DNA of 64,000 nt from Panax quinquefolius (Eukaryota; Streptophyta; Magnoliopsida; Apiales; Araliaceae). Positions within the stretch are counted from its first letter, which is position 1; the number at the start of each line of letters is the position of its first letter. Under the pieces are notes generated by a model. That model did not search any database and was not told the origin of the DNA. It was given only the letters and a program-made list of their open reading frames with translations. Below, one piece after another: positions 22,217 through 44,880 of this stretch. The translations under genes and the position numbers were made by a program. Location of the stretch: contig CM035171.1 of NCBI GenBank assembly GCA_020205615.1, positions 122,330,893-122,394,892 of the forward strand. Reading direction: 5' to 3'.

Positions 22217-24140
22217 GTTATTTATTCTTAACTGAAGTTTAATTTTTTTAACTGCGATTTACCGTTTAGATTTTTTTTTGTGCTTATTTTGATAATTTGT
22301 GGATCTACTGGTTTTTGTACTATTAATTGATTTAAAACAAAATTTTAATTCTATTTTTTAGATCTGCTAATTTTTGTCTTGTTTATATAGACTGTGAACT
22401 GTTGAAGCAAAATCTACATGTTATTTTTGCTTTTAGGTGCGATGGTTTAAGGAAAATTTCAGAGTTATAATCCCCACAACAAATATACAAAACTATTGTT
22501 TGAAAAGAAATTTAATTCAGTTTCTGCTGTTAAGTATATCTGGCAATCAGTTGATCCTTAAATAAATTGTTTTTTTACTGCAGAATTTTTATAGGGACTG
22601 TTTTCTAATAAACAAAGCTTTTGCTTATTTTTAATAAGCATTGAGATCTGATTATCACTTGTTTGTTTCTACTCTTAGTTTTTCTGTGTGGTTATGTTTG
22701 ATATCTGATATTGACCTTTACTACTTTTATTTTTGTCATTGTTTTCTAGAAATCTTTATAAAATGTTATTTTACTATTTCACTATAACAGATGAAAGGCA
22801 TACACAGATTTAGAAGTTAGGACATGAAAGCTTCGTAGACCTAGCCTCAATATTTATTATCTAGTTCAAATTATATGCTTATGCCTACTGACCAATTACT
22901 TGGCAAATTTTGTTGCCAATTTGGTCTTCTTGTCCCTTTGAAGTTTAGTTCATGTGCGTGGACACATTCATTAAAAAAGATACAATGAAAAACGAAATGA
23001 GATGCATTATATCACGGTTCATCATGACACCTACAGAGATTTTTCAAAAGAACTTAAGGATATAAGAGGAAGATGTCATGCAACATTCTTAATTTCTTAT
23101 AGTACCTTGTTTGTGCATCAAGAAAATGGATTTCTGGGTTAAGATTGTGCTATACATCTATCTGTAAATTGCTTTTTTTTATTGACTTGTTAAAAAAAAT
23201 AAAATGCTACTATGTTGTGGGCTATCAGCTTCAATATGACAAACTTCTACACCATTCTCCCCAAGGTCCTGTCTAATCATTCATGGTCTTTTTGTTGCAT
23301 CATTTGTTTTGAAAAAGATAATTAACCTTTTTAGTGCTCAAGGGTTCGGCTCTGGGGCACTTTGTGGTAGGTGTGCCAGGGTTAGGGATGGGCCGTGGGT
23401 GCGCCGCACGGTGTGTGGTAATTGCCTTATCACCGAATTTTATTTGGGGGTGCGGGGTGCGCCAGATATGCAAGAGAGTGGCAATTGTTGTATCCAAGGA
23501 TTTATTCTGAAGGATTTGTTGCGAGATATGTTTGGGGGTTCGATGGTGGCAATTTTTTGTAATATGGACAAAAAAAGGAAAGAGACATTTAGGGCTTGCA
23601 TCGGCTGCTACATGTTTTGGGGAAAAGCTAGAATAATGAGGGAAACTTACTTTTTAGGCTTCATTGGCTATGCCATGATGACTTTCATGTTTTAGACTAC
23701 AAAAGATAATTATTATGTTGACTAACATTTTTTTAAAAAACTTTCTATGATTTTATATTTGGTATTGTGCTATGTTAATGTTTGAAGAACATTGAGCCTT
23801 TGCATTTTGTTGGATTAGCATGAAGTATTTAGTTTGTGATATTTATATATATAAGCAGTTTGTTACATTTATGGTGGTACTGACAAGAATCATATAAATT
23901 CATATCTAGTTGAATTTGAAAACCTTACTTAAAAGGTGAAATTGGGACTCTTATAATGGATCGAAGGGACTAATATTTATGTTTGAGTAAAATACAGTGA
24001 AACCCCCTCTAGATAATCATAATAACACTCACCTCCGCTCTAGTTTTTTAAGTAACAGTTAGTACCCTGTAAGTTTTTAGGGCTGACTAAATAGATAAAA
24101 TTACATATTTACCTTTGTATTTTATCAAATTTTAATTACT

Positions 24141-24144
<4 letters not shown>

Positions 24145-24193
<49 letters not shown>
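24145..24193. repeat. (TA)n(TG)n microsatellite
   Basis: An uninterrupted TA run passes directly into a TG run. It is a simple sequence repeat in non-coding DNA. Confidence 0.95.
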
Positions 24194-26548
24194 TTAATTA
24201 TCCTTTTTTTAATACAATACATTTTAATTATAATTTTATTTGTAATCAAATCCATCTCATTTAAATTGTTGGTAACTTATAAAAATTAATTTAGTTTAAT
24301 TAACACATATTTTTGGATCAGTGATACAAATATTAAAAAATTTAAATTAAATTATTAATGAAGCTATTCTAATTAGAGTGATTGAGTATATTGATAGTTT
24401 AGTTTTGGTGCTTAATAACAAAAAATATTATTTGAATTTCTAGTTTCATATTATATTTTTATATGTTAAATTTTATTGAGTATATATAAAAAATTGGGAT
24501 GTTTATGATTTTGATTACATTTTTTTAGTATACAGTTGATTGTTTTTATGCAATGTTAAATAAAAATATAATTATATTATTACTACCTCTATCTTGTAAA
24601 AAAATTCTTTTAATATATTTTTTATTTTTTAGCAACAACATTTGTCATTTTTACTGTAAATAATTATGTTTAAGTGTGACTTATGTTTAGTTTAATATAT
24701 GAGAAAAATAATTAATATAATTTTAATACTTTTTTTATATGAGTAATAAGATTCGTCTAAATTATAATAATAAGTTTGTTTTACGTAAATTTTAATATTT
24801 AAAAAAATAATTATTATTTTATTGCATTAATTTGTAATTTTATGGGTATTAACATTATACTTTTTAATTACAAAAAAAAAAAAATTGAATATATATCACG
24901 TAAATTTTAATATTTGAGAAATTTAATTAGTAAAAATTGTATGATTTTATTTTTCTGATAAAATGAATATTTATTATTTTTTGACTTTTATGTTATTTAT
25001 TGCACAATTTCATAATTTAATTAATTAGATCAAGTAAAGTAAAAATTATAATTAATTCATAATTTATCTTGGATATTCATAGTGATATGGGTTCGCAGAG
25101 CAGTTGAAAAGATACTTGGATTAGGTTTTGTGTAAGTTATGAAACTGGACAAGTTTGATTACTTCCATCTTTTAGATAATTTGCAGGTTGTCTAGGTTAA
25201 ATTTTGTGCTCAGAAGGTTTATATTTCTTGGTGTTCTTACTATTTTATACAGTTGGCTTGTTACTTTGCTATTTGTTTTTTCTTTTTTGGGCCGGATACT
25301 TGGTAATCTATTTTTTTTTTATTATTATTACTACAAAAAGAGAATTTAAATAAGAAAAGGAAAATTATAAAATAAATGACTTTCAAGAAAAGTAAAAATT
25401 AAAGTTCCCAACTTTATGTTATTCGTGGGCCTGCAGGCAGACTCGTCGTATTATTGGGTGGTATTAAAACTGGATTCCAAGCTACAAGAAAAGATATTTA
25501 TGTTAATGGTCGATTACACGCCTGCTTTCGATTTTAATTTTGAATGTAAATCTAGTTACAAGTCCACAGGATAAATTTTAGTAAATTATTACTTGTTGAA
25601 TTGTTCTTTAAATTTAATTCACCCCTCCATTTATTTATTTATATTATTATTAGTGTGTCTAACTAGTTTGCTGATTTGGTGCTAACAGATGGAAACGCCA
25701 CAAACAATCATATGGCAGTTCTTTTGGGTATTTTATAATTTTATTTATTTGTATTTTTATTTTTAAATTGCTCCGTTAGACAGACATGGTGGGCCTTCCA
25801 CCAGCAATTGAAAATTGATAAGTGTCGATATAAATGTATAGCGACGGTGAAAATTCAACGATAATTTTTATGTAGAAATATCATTTTCTGTTGTGAATTT
25901 ATTAGTTTCTATTAATTTTATTTGCCCAACAAAATATTCCTGGAAAATCAAGTCTCTAAAAATGATCAAATCAAACTTAATTATTTAGAAGCTACTCATT
26001 TAAAATTAATATTTCAATATATATATATATATATGAAAGTAATTAAAGAGTAATTTAGTGTATAAACTGTACTTTTATTCTTCTTTTTATCAAATATAAA
26101 GTATTGCTTTCGACTTTTGAAGTCAATTTCAAATATTTTTAATTAAAATTAATATAATTCATTTATTTTAAACAATTATAAAATTTTAAACTATATTAAA
26201 GTATTCTTGAAAATGATTTATATAGTGAATCACATATAAATAATAAAGTCCACAAAGTTAAATATTTATCCGGTTTAAAAGTATAGATATATTTATAAAA
26301 CAACTTAGTTTAAAATAGTTTTATATTTTAAAATAATTTTTTATCCTTTGTTTGAAATGTAATAAATTAGTGATAATGGCATAATGTTTTTAGATGTGTA
26401 TAAAATATAAAAATAAACTATTAAATTTTTATGTTATTTTATAATTTAAAGTAAAAATATATTTTAATTTTAACAAGAAAAATATTTTTTTTTCCTAATC
26501 TTGAAATGAGGTGACGACTGGACGAGCCGACAGAGGACAGAGGGATTA

Positions 26549-26554
<6 letters not shown>

Positions 26555-26594
<40 letters not shown>
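26555..26594. repeat. (TA)n microsatellite upstream of RWA
   Basis: A pure TA run of about 40 bp lies roughly 400 bp before the RWA start codon. It is likely polymorphic in length. Confidence 0.95.
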
Positions 26595-26595
<1 letters not shown>

Positions 26596-26604
26596 CTAGT
26601 TGGC

Positions 26605-26991
26605 TGGACATAAATAGCACCGCACTGCTCACTTAAATAAATTTAAATTATTATAAACTGCATCCTCAAATTAACAAAACAGGACAATGATTTCTCAAGT
26701 CTCAACTCTCTCTCTCTCAACCAAAACGCGTACGTCTAGACTCACTTCCACTCTCTATTCTCTCCATTTCACGGCGAAGATTCAATAATTAGTAAGCCAT
26801 TAGTCCGGAACAAATCTAGGTTCCAATTTGCCATTCCTTCATTTATTTACGTCTCTATCATATCTTCTAATCAGATCTGGTTTTCAAGTAATCAGAATTT
26901 GTGTCGGTTGGATTAAAATTCTCCTACATTTTCGAATGCTTGTTGATTTACAGTTTTATTAACTGTAAATTGGCGGTAGGCGTTTGATAAA
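26605..26991 (+). promoter_or_regulatory. RWA core promoter and 5' leader (candidate)
   Basis: CATAAATAGC near 26609-26618 is a plausible TATA-type element. It is followed by a leader with TCTCTCTCTCTC at 26707-26718 and pyrimidine-rich sequence up to 26765. These are typical of plant 5' untranslated regions. No upstream ATG-initiated long frame precedes 26992. The transcription start is not determined. Confidence 0.4.
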
Positions 26992-36754
<9,763 letters not shown>

Positions 36755-37795
36755 ATTGTCCTATTCTTCATATCTTTCTTAGTCATACCTTCTCGCCCAT
36801 TTATCTTGGGGGTTGCAGTTATCGGCCAGAAATATAGACGTTATAAGGCATGCTAAAATGCATTTACATGACTTGTAATGATAATCACATATCACATGCA
36901 GCAGAACCATACCATAAATCCGCAAATAAACATCTTAACTTCAAATATGCAGGTATGAGACTTTGAAAATGTGTAGCTTAGAAGGCCACGAGTTTGTACA
37001 TCAGCTTGCATACGAAGCATAAAAGTGAAATTCATTTTCTTATCAAAAAGACTTGCGTTACATGAAGATGGGTTTTTGAGGACATATAGTGTATACAGAA
37101 AAGATCTAGTAAGCTCTTACCTTTATTTGGGAGTTTGTATTTGTCATCTCTCCTTGTAATTTTTATGCTGTCACAGAGGTGTAAATGAATCGGGTCGAAT
37201 TAAATGTTGAGTTGCTTAGTTCATATAATTTATCGAATATGAAATAAGATTTAATTGATACTCGTTTAACTACTGAGTCGGGCACGATTTCGAATCGAAC
37301 CCGAATAATTTGAACTTTTCAAGATAATATGATCAATAAAAAATTGCAATTTGAAGAGGCTCGAATAATTTATTAAATTTTAAATTTTATTCTTTGAATC
37401 GTTTATGTTTAAGTCTTTACATGATTCAACCTTTAACCGAGTTTATAGTGATTGTGGAGAATGTTGCATCTTATATTAACTGGTTCGGGGTAGCTGAAGA
37501 AGATCCATCTCTGCCCGGCTTTAGATACTTTCAAAAAAAAAATTGCTAGAGTTGATACAAATTTTTTCTAATTAGTTTTTAATTGTTTATTGCAAAGCAT
37601 GAAATCAAAAGCCGATAGCAGGCTAAGCAAAATTATATGTAAATGATTGTGCAACAAAAGTGATCCAGATTATTCTAAAATCTATGGCGCCTGTCTACGA
37701 GCATGTATTGTCCAATCCGCATAGACGATTTGACTTTGCCAAATCGACAGTACGATCGTTCCAATGGAAATAATATATAATTAAAAAATGATTTA

Positions 37796-37858
<63 letters not shown>

Positions 37859-38437
37859 GGGTTTTTACCTCTACAGAAATACAAGAAATTGCATACAATG
37901 AGCTTCTATATATATATATATTACTTTAAATTGCAGAACATGACTTGGAAAAAGGAAATTGTTATTTGCACAATCAAAATTCTTAGTTTCACAATCTCTC
38001 TCTGGGATCAGAGAACATGTGAAATTAACAATTTTACTTGCGAAATAACAATACCCTGAGAAAATTACAGAAAACAAATATGAACAAAGCCGGTGGCAAT
38101 TTAATTGTCAATAGAAAAGTAAGGTGTCGGTTAACAAAACCCTGCTACTATTAACTATGTAAATGAAAACTCAAACAGCTGACTAGCTTACACCGCTTTC
38201 CTAGTTCTGGTTCTGGAATTAAATCTATTTCCTCAACCAAATTATTATAACATTTAAAGAAAAAGTCACGCTACACCCCAGGAAAAAATACCTTAATAAT
38301 GATTTAGTAGCATAAGCAAAAATTAAAAATAACTGGAAGGAATTTTTTCAACTTCTTGTTACACTCTTGGATGTAAATCTTGTAACTACCGCAGGCCCGT
38401 ACAGAAGTATCAACTACATGGTCTCATGTGGGATCCT
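36755..38437. other. intergenic region between convergent RWA and EMC6
   Basis: This holds the 3' untranslated regions of both genes. A fragment at about 37185-37450 with GAATCGGGTCGAA and GCACGATTTCGAATCGAACC motifs resembles the GCTCG-type MITE family. The microsatellite 37799-37858 is (AT)n followed by (AC)n. No other gene was recognised. Confidence 0.6.
37799..37858. repeat. (AT)n(AC)n microsatellite
   Basis: About 46 bp of AT followed by an AC run. The open frames over it (Tyr/Ile repeats) are artefacts of the repeat. Confidence 0.95.
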
Positions 38438-38619
38438 TCAGAATATATGCACCATGTCATAAGCAAATCTTTCAAACGTCAAGGAAAGTTGGGAGTTGCA
38501 AAATTATAGTTTATGTTCCAGAATATCAAATATACAATTAAGATGACAAATTTTATATAATCTGAATATTTCAATATATATACACCCTCCGTCCAAATTT
38601 GGATGTTATAGTGGGATGG

Positions 38620-38682
<63 letters not shown>

Positions 38683-38786
38683 GAGTAAAAGACATCGACC
38701 CAAGATAGGTCACTAACTATACAACATTTGATTGTAAGCCGCTATAATAATCTAAGCTAAGGATTGTTCAATGTAATGAGCATGAG

Positions 38787-38829
<43 letters not shown>

Positions 38830-39060
38830 AGGTTAGACATCAACAATTTTATAAAGATGAAGTTACTAACTAAAACATCATATACAAATTATTTATAATA
38901 TTATAAAAATAATATTCCAATGCCTCAAATTAAACAAAATTTTATATAATTTAGATTTATTTTGCATATTCATTACATTTTTAGTTAGATTATTAAGTTG
39001 ACAAAAATGATGTTGCCAAAATAGTTACCTAAGATAACTTATTAGGTTTATCTACTCTTT

Positions 39061-39125
<65 letters not shown>

Positions 39126-42100
39126 ATCGGATTTGCATGTATCTAATATACATACCCTCCTTTAGCGACGGATTTGGACGATTGATCCGTCGCTATATAT
39201 TCGTCTTTTAGCGCATACATACATATATAGCGGATCGAACCTATAGCGTGGACCTAATCGTATTCTATTATCGCTAAACCGTTTAGTCTTCTTTACGTGT
39301 TTTATCATTTTTAAGATGTACATTACTTCAAAGCGGAAATGTATAAAACGAAAATAGGATACGTGTGTGTGTGCACGAATGACTGCAATAGAATGAAGAC
39401 AAATGTCGGTGAGATGACATTTGAATGGAAAAAATGAGACTATTATTGGTTATGCCATCAAAATATCTTCATCAAATTGTAAAAATTGTTTTTGGATTTC
39501 GATCAATTTACATTTGGAATTTGGAAAAACTTTCTTCGTAAAAAATTGAATTTCCTATAAAACAAAAATGAGATTCAATTTTTTCGATAAAGGGCTATTT
39601 ATTATGAATTATTGAGTTCAAAAGCTCAAATAATTGATTTTGGAAGTTTAAAATATTTTAAATAATAAAAACGTTTTTTGTTTGTTTTGTGGGCTACAAC
39701 ATGTGCATAATGAGCTGAGATCAGATCTAGGAAGATTGGCGTAGAAATAGGGTGCTTAGGTTAGAATTGAAAATCACACCAGAAACTGAAGTTTTCTCTC
39801 TCTATATTATCGAGCGTATTTTTGTGAGTATTTTAAATCTGGCATGAAATAGCCATAATTGTTGACATTTTGACCTATATAATTTGTGGAAACTGCAGAG
39901 AGGTAAAAGCACAAAAAGGGTATTGGTGACTTATCAAAGAATATATACCTACTACATACGAGAATCAACTTTCATCAAAACATTAAATTTAGGAATTGAC
40001 ACTAAATTCTAGCTTACTTTTAAAATCTATGCCAGGTTTTAATACACGGACATGAACCCCTTGAGCAATTGAAGATTATAAATTCTGATGGATAGGGCTA
40101 GTCACTTGCAAAACTCGGGCAAAAAGGAATGTAGATTAAGAGTGGCGCTCAGCTCTTTCAAAACAGTATGAGAAATATCCCAGTGTCTTTTTTCAAAGGC
40201 AAATGATGAAAAGATAGTGAATGCAATTAAAGATATATTGCTCTTTCAAAACATGGTAGTACAAGGAACACCCTGGAGGAAGATAAGATTGTGCATTTAT
40301 TCGCTCTATGTAAAAAAAAAGGTCTTCTTTTGGTTAAGTTGATTACAGCAGAATTGTTTACTCGTCAAACTCAATAAGCTATGCACTGAACTAGAGCGAA
40401 CTCTGTAAGAGATTTTAGCTATGCACTGAACTTGAGCAAACTCTGTAACAGATTTTAGCAAAACACAAACTTTAAGAATTAATAACTGGAAGTTTATAGA
40501 AGTGTACCATAAGCCCGCCTAGAAAGCCGTCGAGTATAATTCTGTTCCAGCTATCAAAGAATGAATGGATGGAAAACCCTGCCTTGGCTGTCAGCCCTAG
40601 TGACGTAATTGCCATGACAAGGAAATAAAAGACAAATCCCATTAAGCCAGTAAATCCTAGAACTCCTGCAATGACTCCTCCGATGATAGACATAAATGTC
40701 CGGCTGCATGAATCAATAAGCCATAAGAAGTTCTGGCATCACCAAACAACTTCAAGATTTCAAAACAAGATTACAATCAAAATAAGAAAAGGAAGAACGA
40801 TTATGTTCAATAAAACGTGTTGCATGTATTCCTATAGAATTTAGCAACTCTACAATCTGTTTGCTCCCAGTAACTTGAAGTTTTTCTTACACACCCTTGT
40901 TGTAACACCCCAGTCCACATCGGAACATGTGGATAAGATCCCATTCTACTACCAGTATTCAGTCATGACCTATTTTGGGGGCCTATGGTGACTAGATGAC
41001 CGAAGAAGATAATATTGGGATGATGTATTTGGCCTTGGTACGTTATGATTAAATTTGAGCTTGGGATTTGACAAGGGTTGTTACACTTTTCCCAATTTAG
41101 TTCTTCTGTGTAAGACCAAAGAGTTGTGGCAGGATGACAGTAAGTAAACCTTCTATTTGTCACCTTATAGACTTATAGTTCTGAAGTACGAAAATATTTA
41201 AGAACTAGCAAATTTCATGTACACTGGATTCGGATGGCTCAAATTTGATCTGAATTCTGAAGTTAAGCTGAGCTTTTCAGTTCATTCCCCCTATGTGGTC
41301 GGCTTTCTTACCAGTCTGCCTCCTTTCTCTTGATGGAATATATCAATACCCAAGCTCCAGCTTTGCTTGGCAGCTGTTGGGTCTCCCCATCTCTCCTAAA
41401 CTTCCCCCTGAGGACACATAGTATATCAATAATAACATTCTTTATTCCATTCTCTTCAAGCCTTCAAGGTGAACCCACCAATCTTTTGAAGACCTCTGAA
41501 CATGTGCAGAATATCAAACGCAATACCCAAGATAGATGTAGGACATATAGCTAATCTACAATCCACAACCAAAATCTAAAACATCTCCATCGATGCTGAC
41601 CGGAAAGTAGTAAATCAACATATAGCACTCTGTATTTTATTTGAGAACATGCTATTCTCAATGAACAAAAGCATACATGCAAAGTAAACAAATGAAGAAA
41701 CTAAGTCGTGTATTTAATAATGCCAACCAGTAAAATTCTTTGTTCAACGTCATAGAGAATGCTGATACATCAGCTGGGAGAGAAGTCTTACTACATTGAG
41801 CTACATAATAATGTTTATAGAACTTATAGAAGCCAATAATAGACACTGTTACAATCAATTTTTAAGTTTTTTTTTTAGTCGTAGCAGAGTACACTGTGAT
41901 AGTGGAGCTTTATCCACCGTCGGCTATGTATACCAGTTCAAGGCCATAGTTGCTCGATACCCCCCCCCTCCCCCTCCCCCCCCCCCTTTAAACAACCAAA
42001 AGAGGAATGCGTTGACATTACATCTCTTACCCGACTCCTCCAACTCCTTATTACTTGCATACATATACACACATACAGACACTGATGCAGTCTATAAAAA

Positions 42101-43992
42101 CTAGAATCGAGGAAAGATAAATTTAAGAAAACTAGTAAGTACAGAAATTTTGTTCATTCAATATGGAGCAGACATGGGATATTGAATACTCAAATTATAT
42201 GCCCGGTAGAGGTAGTATTACCTTTGTCCGAAAGAAAAGAGTACCATTTCCTTTGTAATTTACAAAGAAAATGATACCTTTTTCTCCTGGACAGAGAGGG
42301 TATTATAGTTATCTAGAAGTTCTTTTACTGCTTAGTCAATTTTAAATAAGTTTATATTTAGATATTGAAGGTAGATTGATAGAAGTGTGTTTTGTGCTCT
42401 TATATCATATTCTGGTTTTTGTATGTCCAAAAAAAAAGTCCAAGTCTTTTAGTGAACTTGGTCCCTAAGGCTTAGGTTCTTAACATATAATAATGTACTA
42501 GTCGTATTTTCAGGAGTAATGACTGAAGAAAGTATTATATATCTTGTATTAAGTATACATTCATACCATTTAAGAATTAAGATCCATTTAAACACTACTT
42601 GCACACAAAAGAAACTTTTCCTTCTAAAATATCTCTTCACCTGAAAGAGATAGAAAGAAAGTTCCATGTTCTTGCAACATATTTGAAACCTATTTAGGGG
42701 GGGATATCTGGTTGTATTCAGAATTCACCAAAGCTTCTTAAAGTTATTGGGTGATAAATTCTTCATATTAGTAAAGCATTATTGATTGTCATAGTATCTT
42801 CCACAAGTAAACTTATAACTGATTGGCTTACAAAACTACTATTAATGAGAGATTTGATATTGCAAAGAATATGCACCAACCGATATTTCTTTGCACAAAA
42901 ATTATGTTGAACTCTATTGATGTAAATGGGATTGCTAAGGAAAATGGAACTGTAAATGGGACTGCTGTGCAAAACAGATCTCCTTAAACAAAAATAATTC
43001 ACTTCAAACTGATGCCATACAATCGCTTTAGTGATGGTTCCAATTCCTTTTGCAGATCCTAATTCAAGATATGTTTGTAATAAAGGGAGCATTTAATATC
43101 ATGCATCACCAGACCCTGTTTTACAGAAGGTTCTGTAAAGGAGGTATAAATACAAAGGTCATTCTACTTTTACATATTTGACTGATGAATCCATCATACC
43201 TTTGTTCTCGCAAAAAGTGTGAAACATTGTTGCAGTAAACATTTTTGAATATATTTGCAAGTCTATGGATGAAGCAGTATATTCTCGTTAACAGTTTGAA
43301 CAGTGAATTTGGTCATAATTATTCTACATTGAAGTATTTGTGTCCTAGAGTTAGTAAGTTTAAATATACCAAGAGGTTCAGGACAAAATATATATCTCTA
43401 TCACTTCAAGAATTTGACTAAACAAGACTTGGTAAATTTAACAGAGAAATAAAGCCAGTATGCTTGTCCACCATAATTACGCACACAGTTTAAGACTGTT
43501 ATATCCCAAACGTGGGTAGACATATTTCCAACAAGTCAAGTGATATAAATTTATCTGCTTAGAGTGCATGACCATTATCCCTTTTGTTTCTCCATTTCTA
43601 GTTCTTTATTTTTTTTAAATATAACTATTTCTATTTTTTTTTTATCTGAGTTTAAAAATATGAGTTACACTTTCTAAAGGCAATTCTTTTCTGATATTCT
43701 CCAAATTCACTTCTCTTGATTTATTGAAACTAATAAAGTTTGTCAGTGGAATTGGGTAGTTCATCAATTAACAGTGGGATTTATGTTAAGAATATTTAAA
43801 CAGGGTACTTGCCAGATGAGTATCCATAAAGTATAAATAAATTACATACTGCATGCAAGTAAGGTGGTGAGAGGCAAACCTGTAATAGATTACTTTCATG
43901 TTGCTTTGCATATTCTCAACATTAAATGTTGGCAAATCATTAATGTCACTTGATTTCTTTTCAGATGCATCTGAATCATCATGCCCAACCAT
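38438..43992 (-). CDS. EMC6: ER membrane protein complex subunit 6 (EMC6)
   Basis: This is a small two/three-pass membrane subunit of the EMC, the insertase for tail-anchored and multipass proteins in the ER. Exon 1 is 43992-43880 (MVGHDDSDASEKKSSDIN, then FNVENMQSNMKVIYY). Exon 2 is 40703-40508: SRTFMSIIGGVIAGVLGFTG, then FYFLVMAITSLGL and FSIHSFFDSWNRIILDGF. The terminal exon is 38468-38438 (FAYDMVHIF, stop TGA). Exons 1 and 2 sum to 309 nt (phase 0), and the terminal exon must be entered in phase 2. An exon of about 20 nt coding for the family block SFVLFWT is therefore expected in between, giving 119 aa, the family length. I could not locate it by eye. If read through, exon 2 ends with VHFYKLPVINS. 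Intron 1 is 3.2 kb. Intron 2 holds an LTR fragment and microsatellites. Confidence 0.87.
38622..38682. repeat. (AC)n(AT)n microsatellite in EMC6 intron
   Basis: A long AC run followed by an AT run. It is preceded by CCCTCCGTCCAAATTTGG and GGGATGGAGTA, a possible MITE remnant. Confidence 0.95.
38790..38826. repeat. (AT)n microsatellite
   Basis: A pure AT run in the EMC6 intron before the terminal exon. Confidence 0.95.
39063..39122. repeat. (CT)n(AT)n microsatellite
   Basis: A CT run of about 28 bp followed by an AT run, in the EMC6 intron. Confidence 0.95.
39470..39835 (+). mobile_element. LTR fragment in EMC6 intron 2
   Basis: Two blocks match the MULE-resident LTR. The first, 39490-39670, matches 16850-17045 (for example AAGGGCTATTTATTATGAATT and GGAAGTTTAAAATATTT). 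The second, 39741-39835, matches 17191-17270 almost exactly (GGTTAGAATTGAAAATCAC, then GAAACTGAAGTTTTCTCTC). The sequence between them is partly deleted. Neither LTR end is present, so this is an old internal LTR piece. It lies antisense to EMC6 within the intron where the microexon is expected. Confidence 0.8.
41950..41987. repeat. poly-C tract in EMC6 intron 1
   Basis: A C-rich run broken by a few T bases. Such tracts are prone to length error. Confidence 0.9.
42213..42306. mobile_element. very short foldback MITE in EMC6 intron 1
   Basis: A 94-bp hairpin. The left arm TAGTATTACCTTTGTCC and onward through ACCATTTCCTTTGTAA pairs with the right arm TTACAAAGAAAATGATACC to GGACAGAGAGGGTATTATA. 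There is almost no loop. It resembles a minimal Stowaway-type element. Confidence 0.7.
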
Positions 43993-44022
43993 AGCTTATG
44001 TTTCTTGTGCGTATATGTAACT

Positions 44023-44880
44023 TCTGAAAATGAGAAGAGAACAATAAACACAATGAATCAAACATGAAGCAGGCACGATTGCATTATTGTTAATTCCACA
44101 CAATTCAAAATGAAACAATTAAAAGCTGGACTATGCAGCAAGAACCAAAAGATCATACTGAACCCCAAGGAAGTAAACAGGAGAGAACTTCAAGTTGACA
44201 ACTGTCACAACTGAAGAAAGTGAAACTTAGTCAGGTGACTAGATGCAAAAGGGGCTGAAATTTGAGCTGTTCAATGATCAATTCATTCCACAAGGCTTGT
44301 TATAGCCTAAAGTTTTGCTATAAATCACAGAAAATCCATAAACACACATATATTGACATAAGTCCTACTGTCAACCTCAAAAAAAAGTCGTGGATTCTAA
44401 TTGCTAAGTCACTAATAATCGAAGTTCAGGAGAGAACTAAACACACATATATAAACAAATATAAAAGTTCAGAAGAGAACTAAAAATGCATAATGTCTAC
44501 CGAATTGGGCATTCAAAAGGATCTAATAAGTGAAAACATGCTCCAACAGAAACAAGCATCAATCTTCTCCTATGAAATAACGCATACAGCTATGAAACAC
44601 TAAAATTGACATTACTGAGATTTTACGAATCAAATTTAACAGATATGTCGCGTGTGTCTATGTATATCTAAGAGTTGAAGATCGCCATCCACAAGAGATA
44701 CACATCTGCGTTTAGACACAAAGATATAACAGATCTAAGAGGCAAACAGATATCAAATAATAGTTCGTTTTAAGTGTGGTGTTCGTGATTACCTTCAAAT
44801 TTGCCGGAGAAAGAAAAATTCGAGGAGAGAGAAGCTCTTTTGCTACAGTCTGCTCAGACTTTTTGTGAATCACGCTCCTA
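44023..44880 (-). promoter_or_regulatory. EMC6 5' UTR intron and leader exon
   Basis: Upstream of the EMC6 ATG, a TTTTCAG acceptor precedes the short leader 44023-43993. A matching donor GAAG|GTAATC lies at 44794/44793, so a non-coding first exon of roughly 44880-44794 (CT-rich, CTCTCTCCTCG) is likely. The intron is about 770 bp. The transcription start is inferred only from the pyrimidine-rich leader. Leader introns are common in plant housekeeping genes. Confidence 0.55.

Larger units (their letters stand above)
22217..26600. other. long AT-rich interval without a recognised gene
   Basis: If the acidic gene is real, part of this would be its intron. I found no exon with known homology. A (TA)n(TG)n microsatellite lies at 24145-24193, and (TA)n runs lie at 26016-26034 and 26555-26594. 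The 23309-23695 open frame is GC-richer (23335-23470 especially) but reads as no family I know. The DNA at 24200-25060 and 25900-26500 is very AT-rich with homopolymer stretches. Confidence 0.6.

Noticed and set aside
23309..23695. Open frame of 128 codons, GC-richer than its surroundings
   Set aside because: The translation shows no family motif, and there is no supporting splice or promoter context. The frame is short enough to be chance in a locally GC-rich patch.
37675..37898. Tyr/Ile-repeat open frames
   Set aside because: They are translations of an (AT)n(AC)n microsatellite.
39160..39200. Small palindrome TAGCGACGGAT...ATCCGTCGCTA
   Set aside because: It resembles motifs in some plant DNA transposons, but no element ends or duplications could be defined around it.
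40911..41090. TGTAACACCCCAGTCC...GTTGTTACACTT as a small LTR or foldback
   Set aside because: The start resembles some LTR starts, but the pairing of the ends is short and no target duplication was seen.
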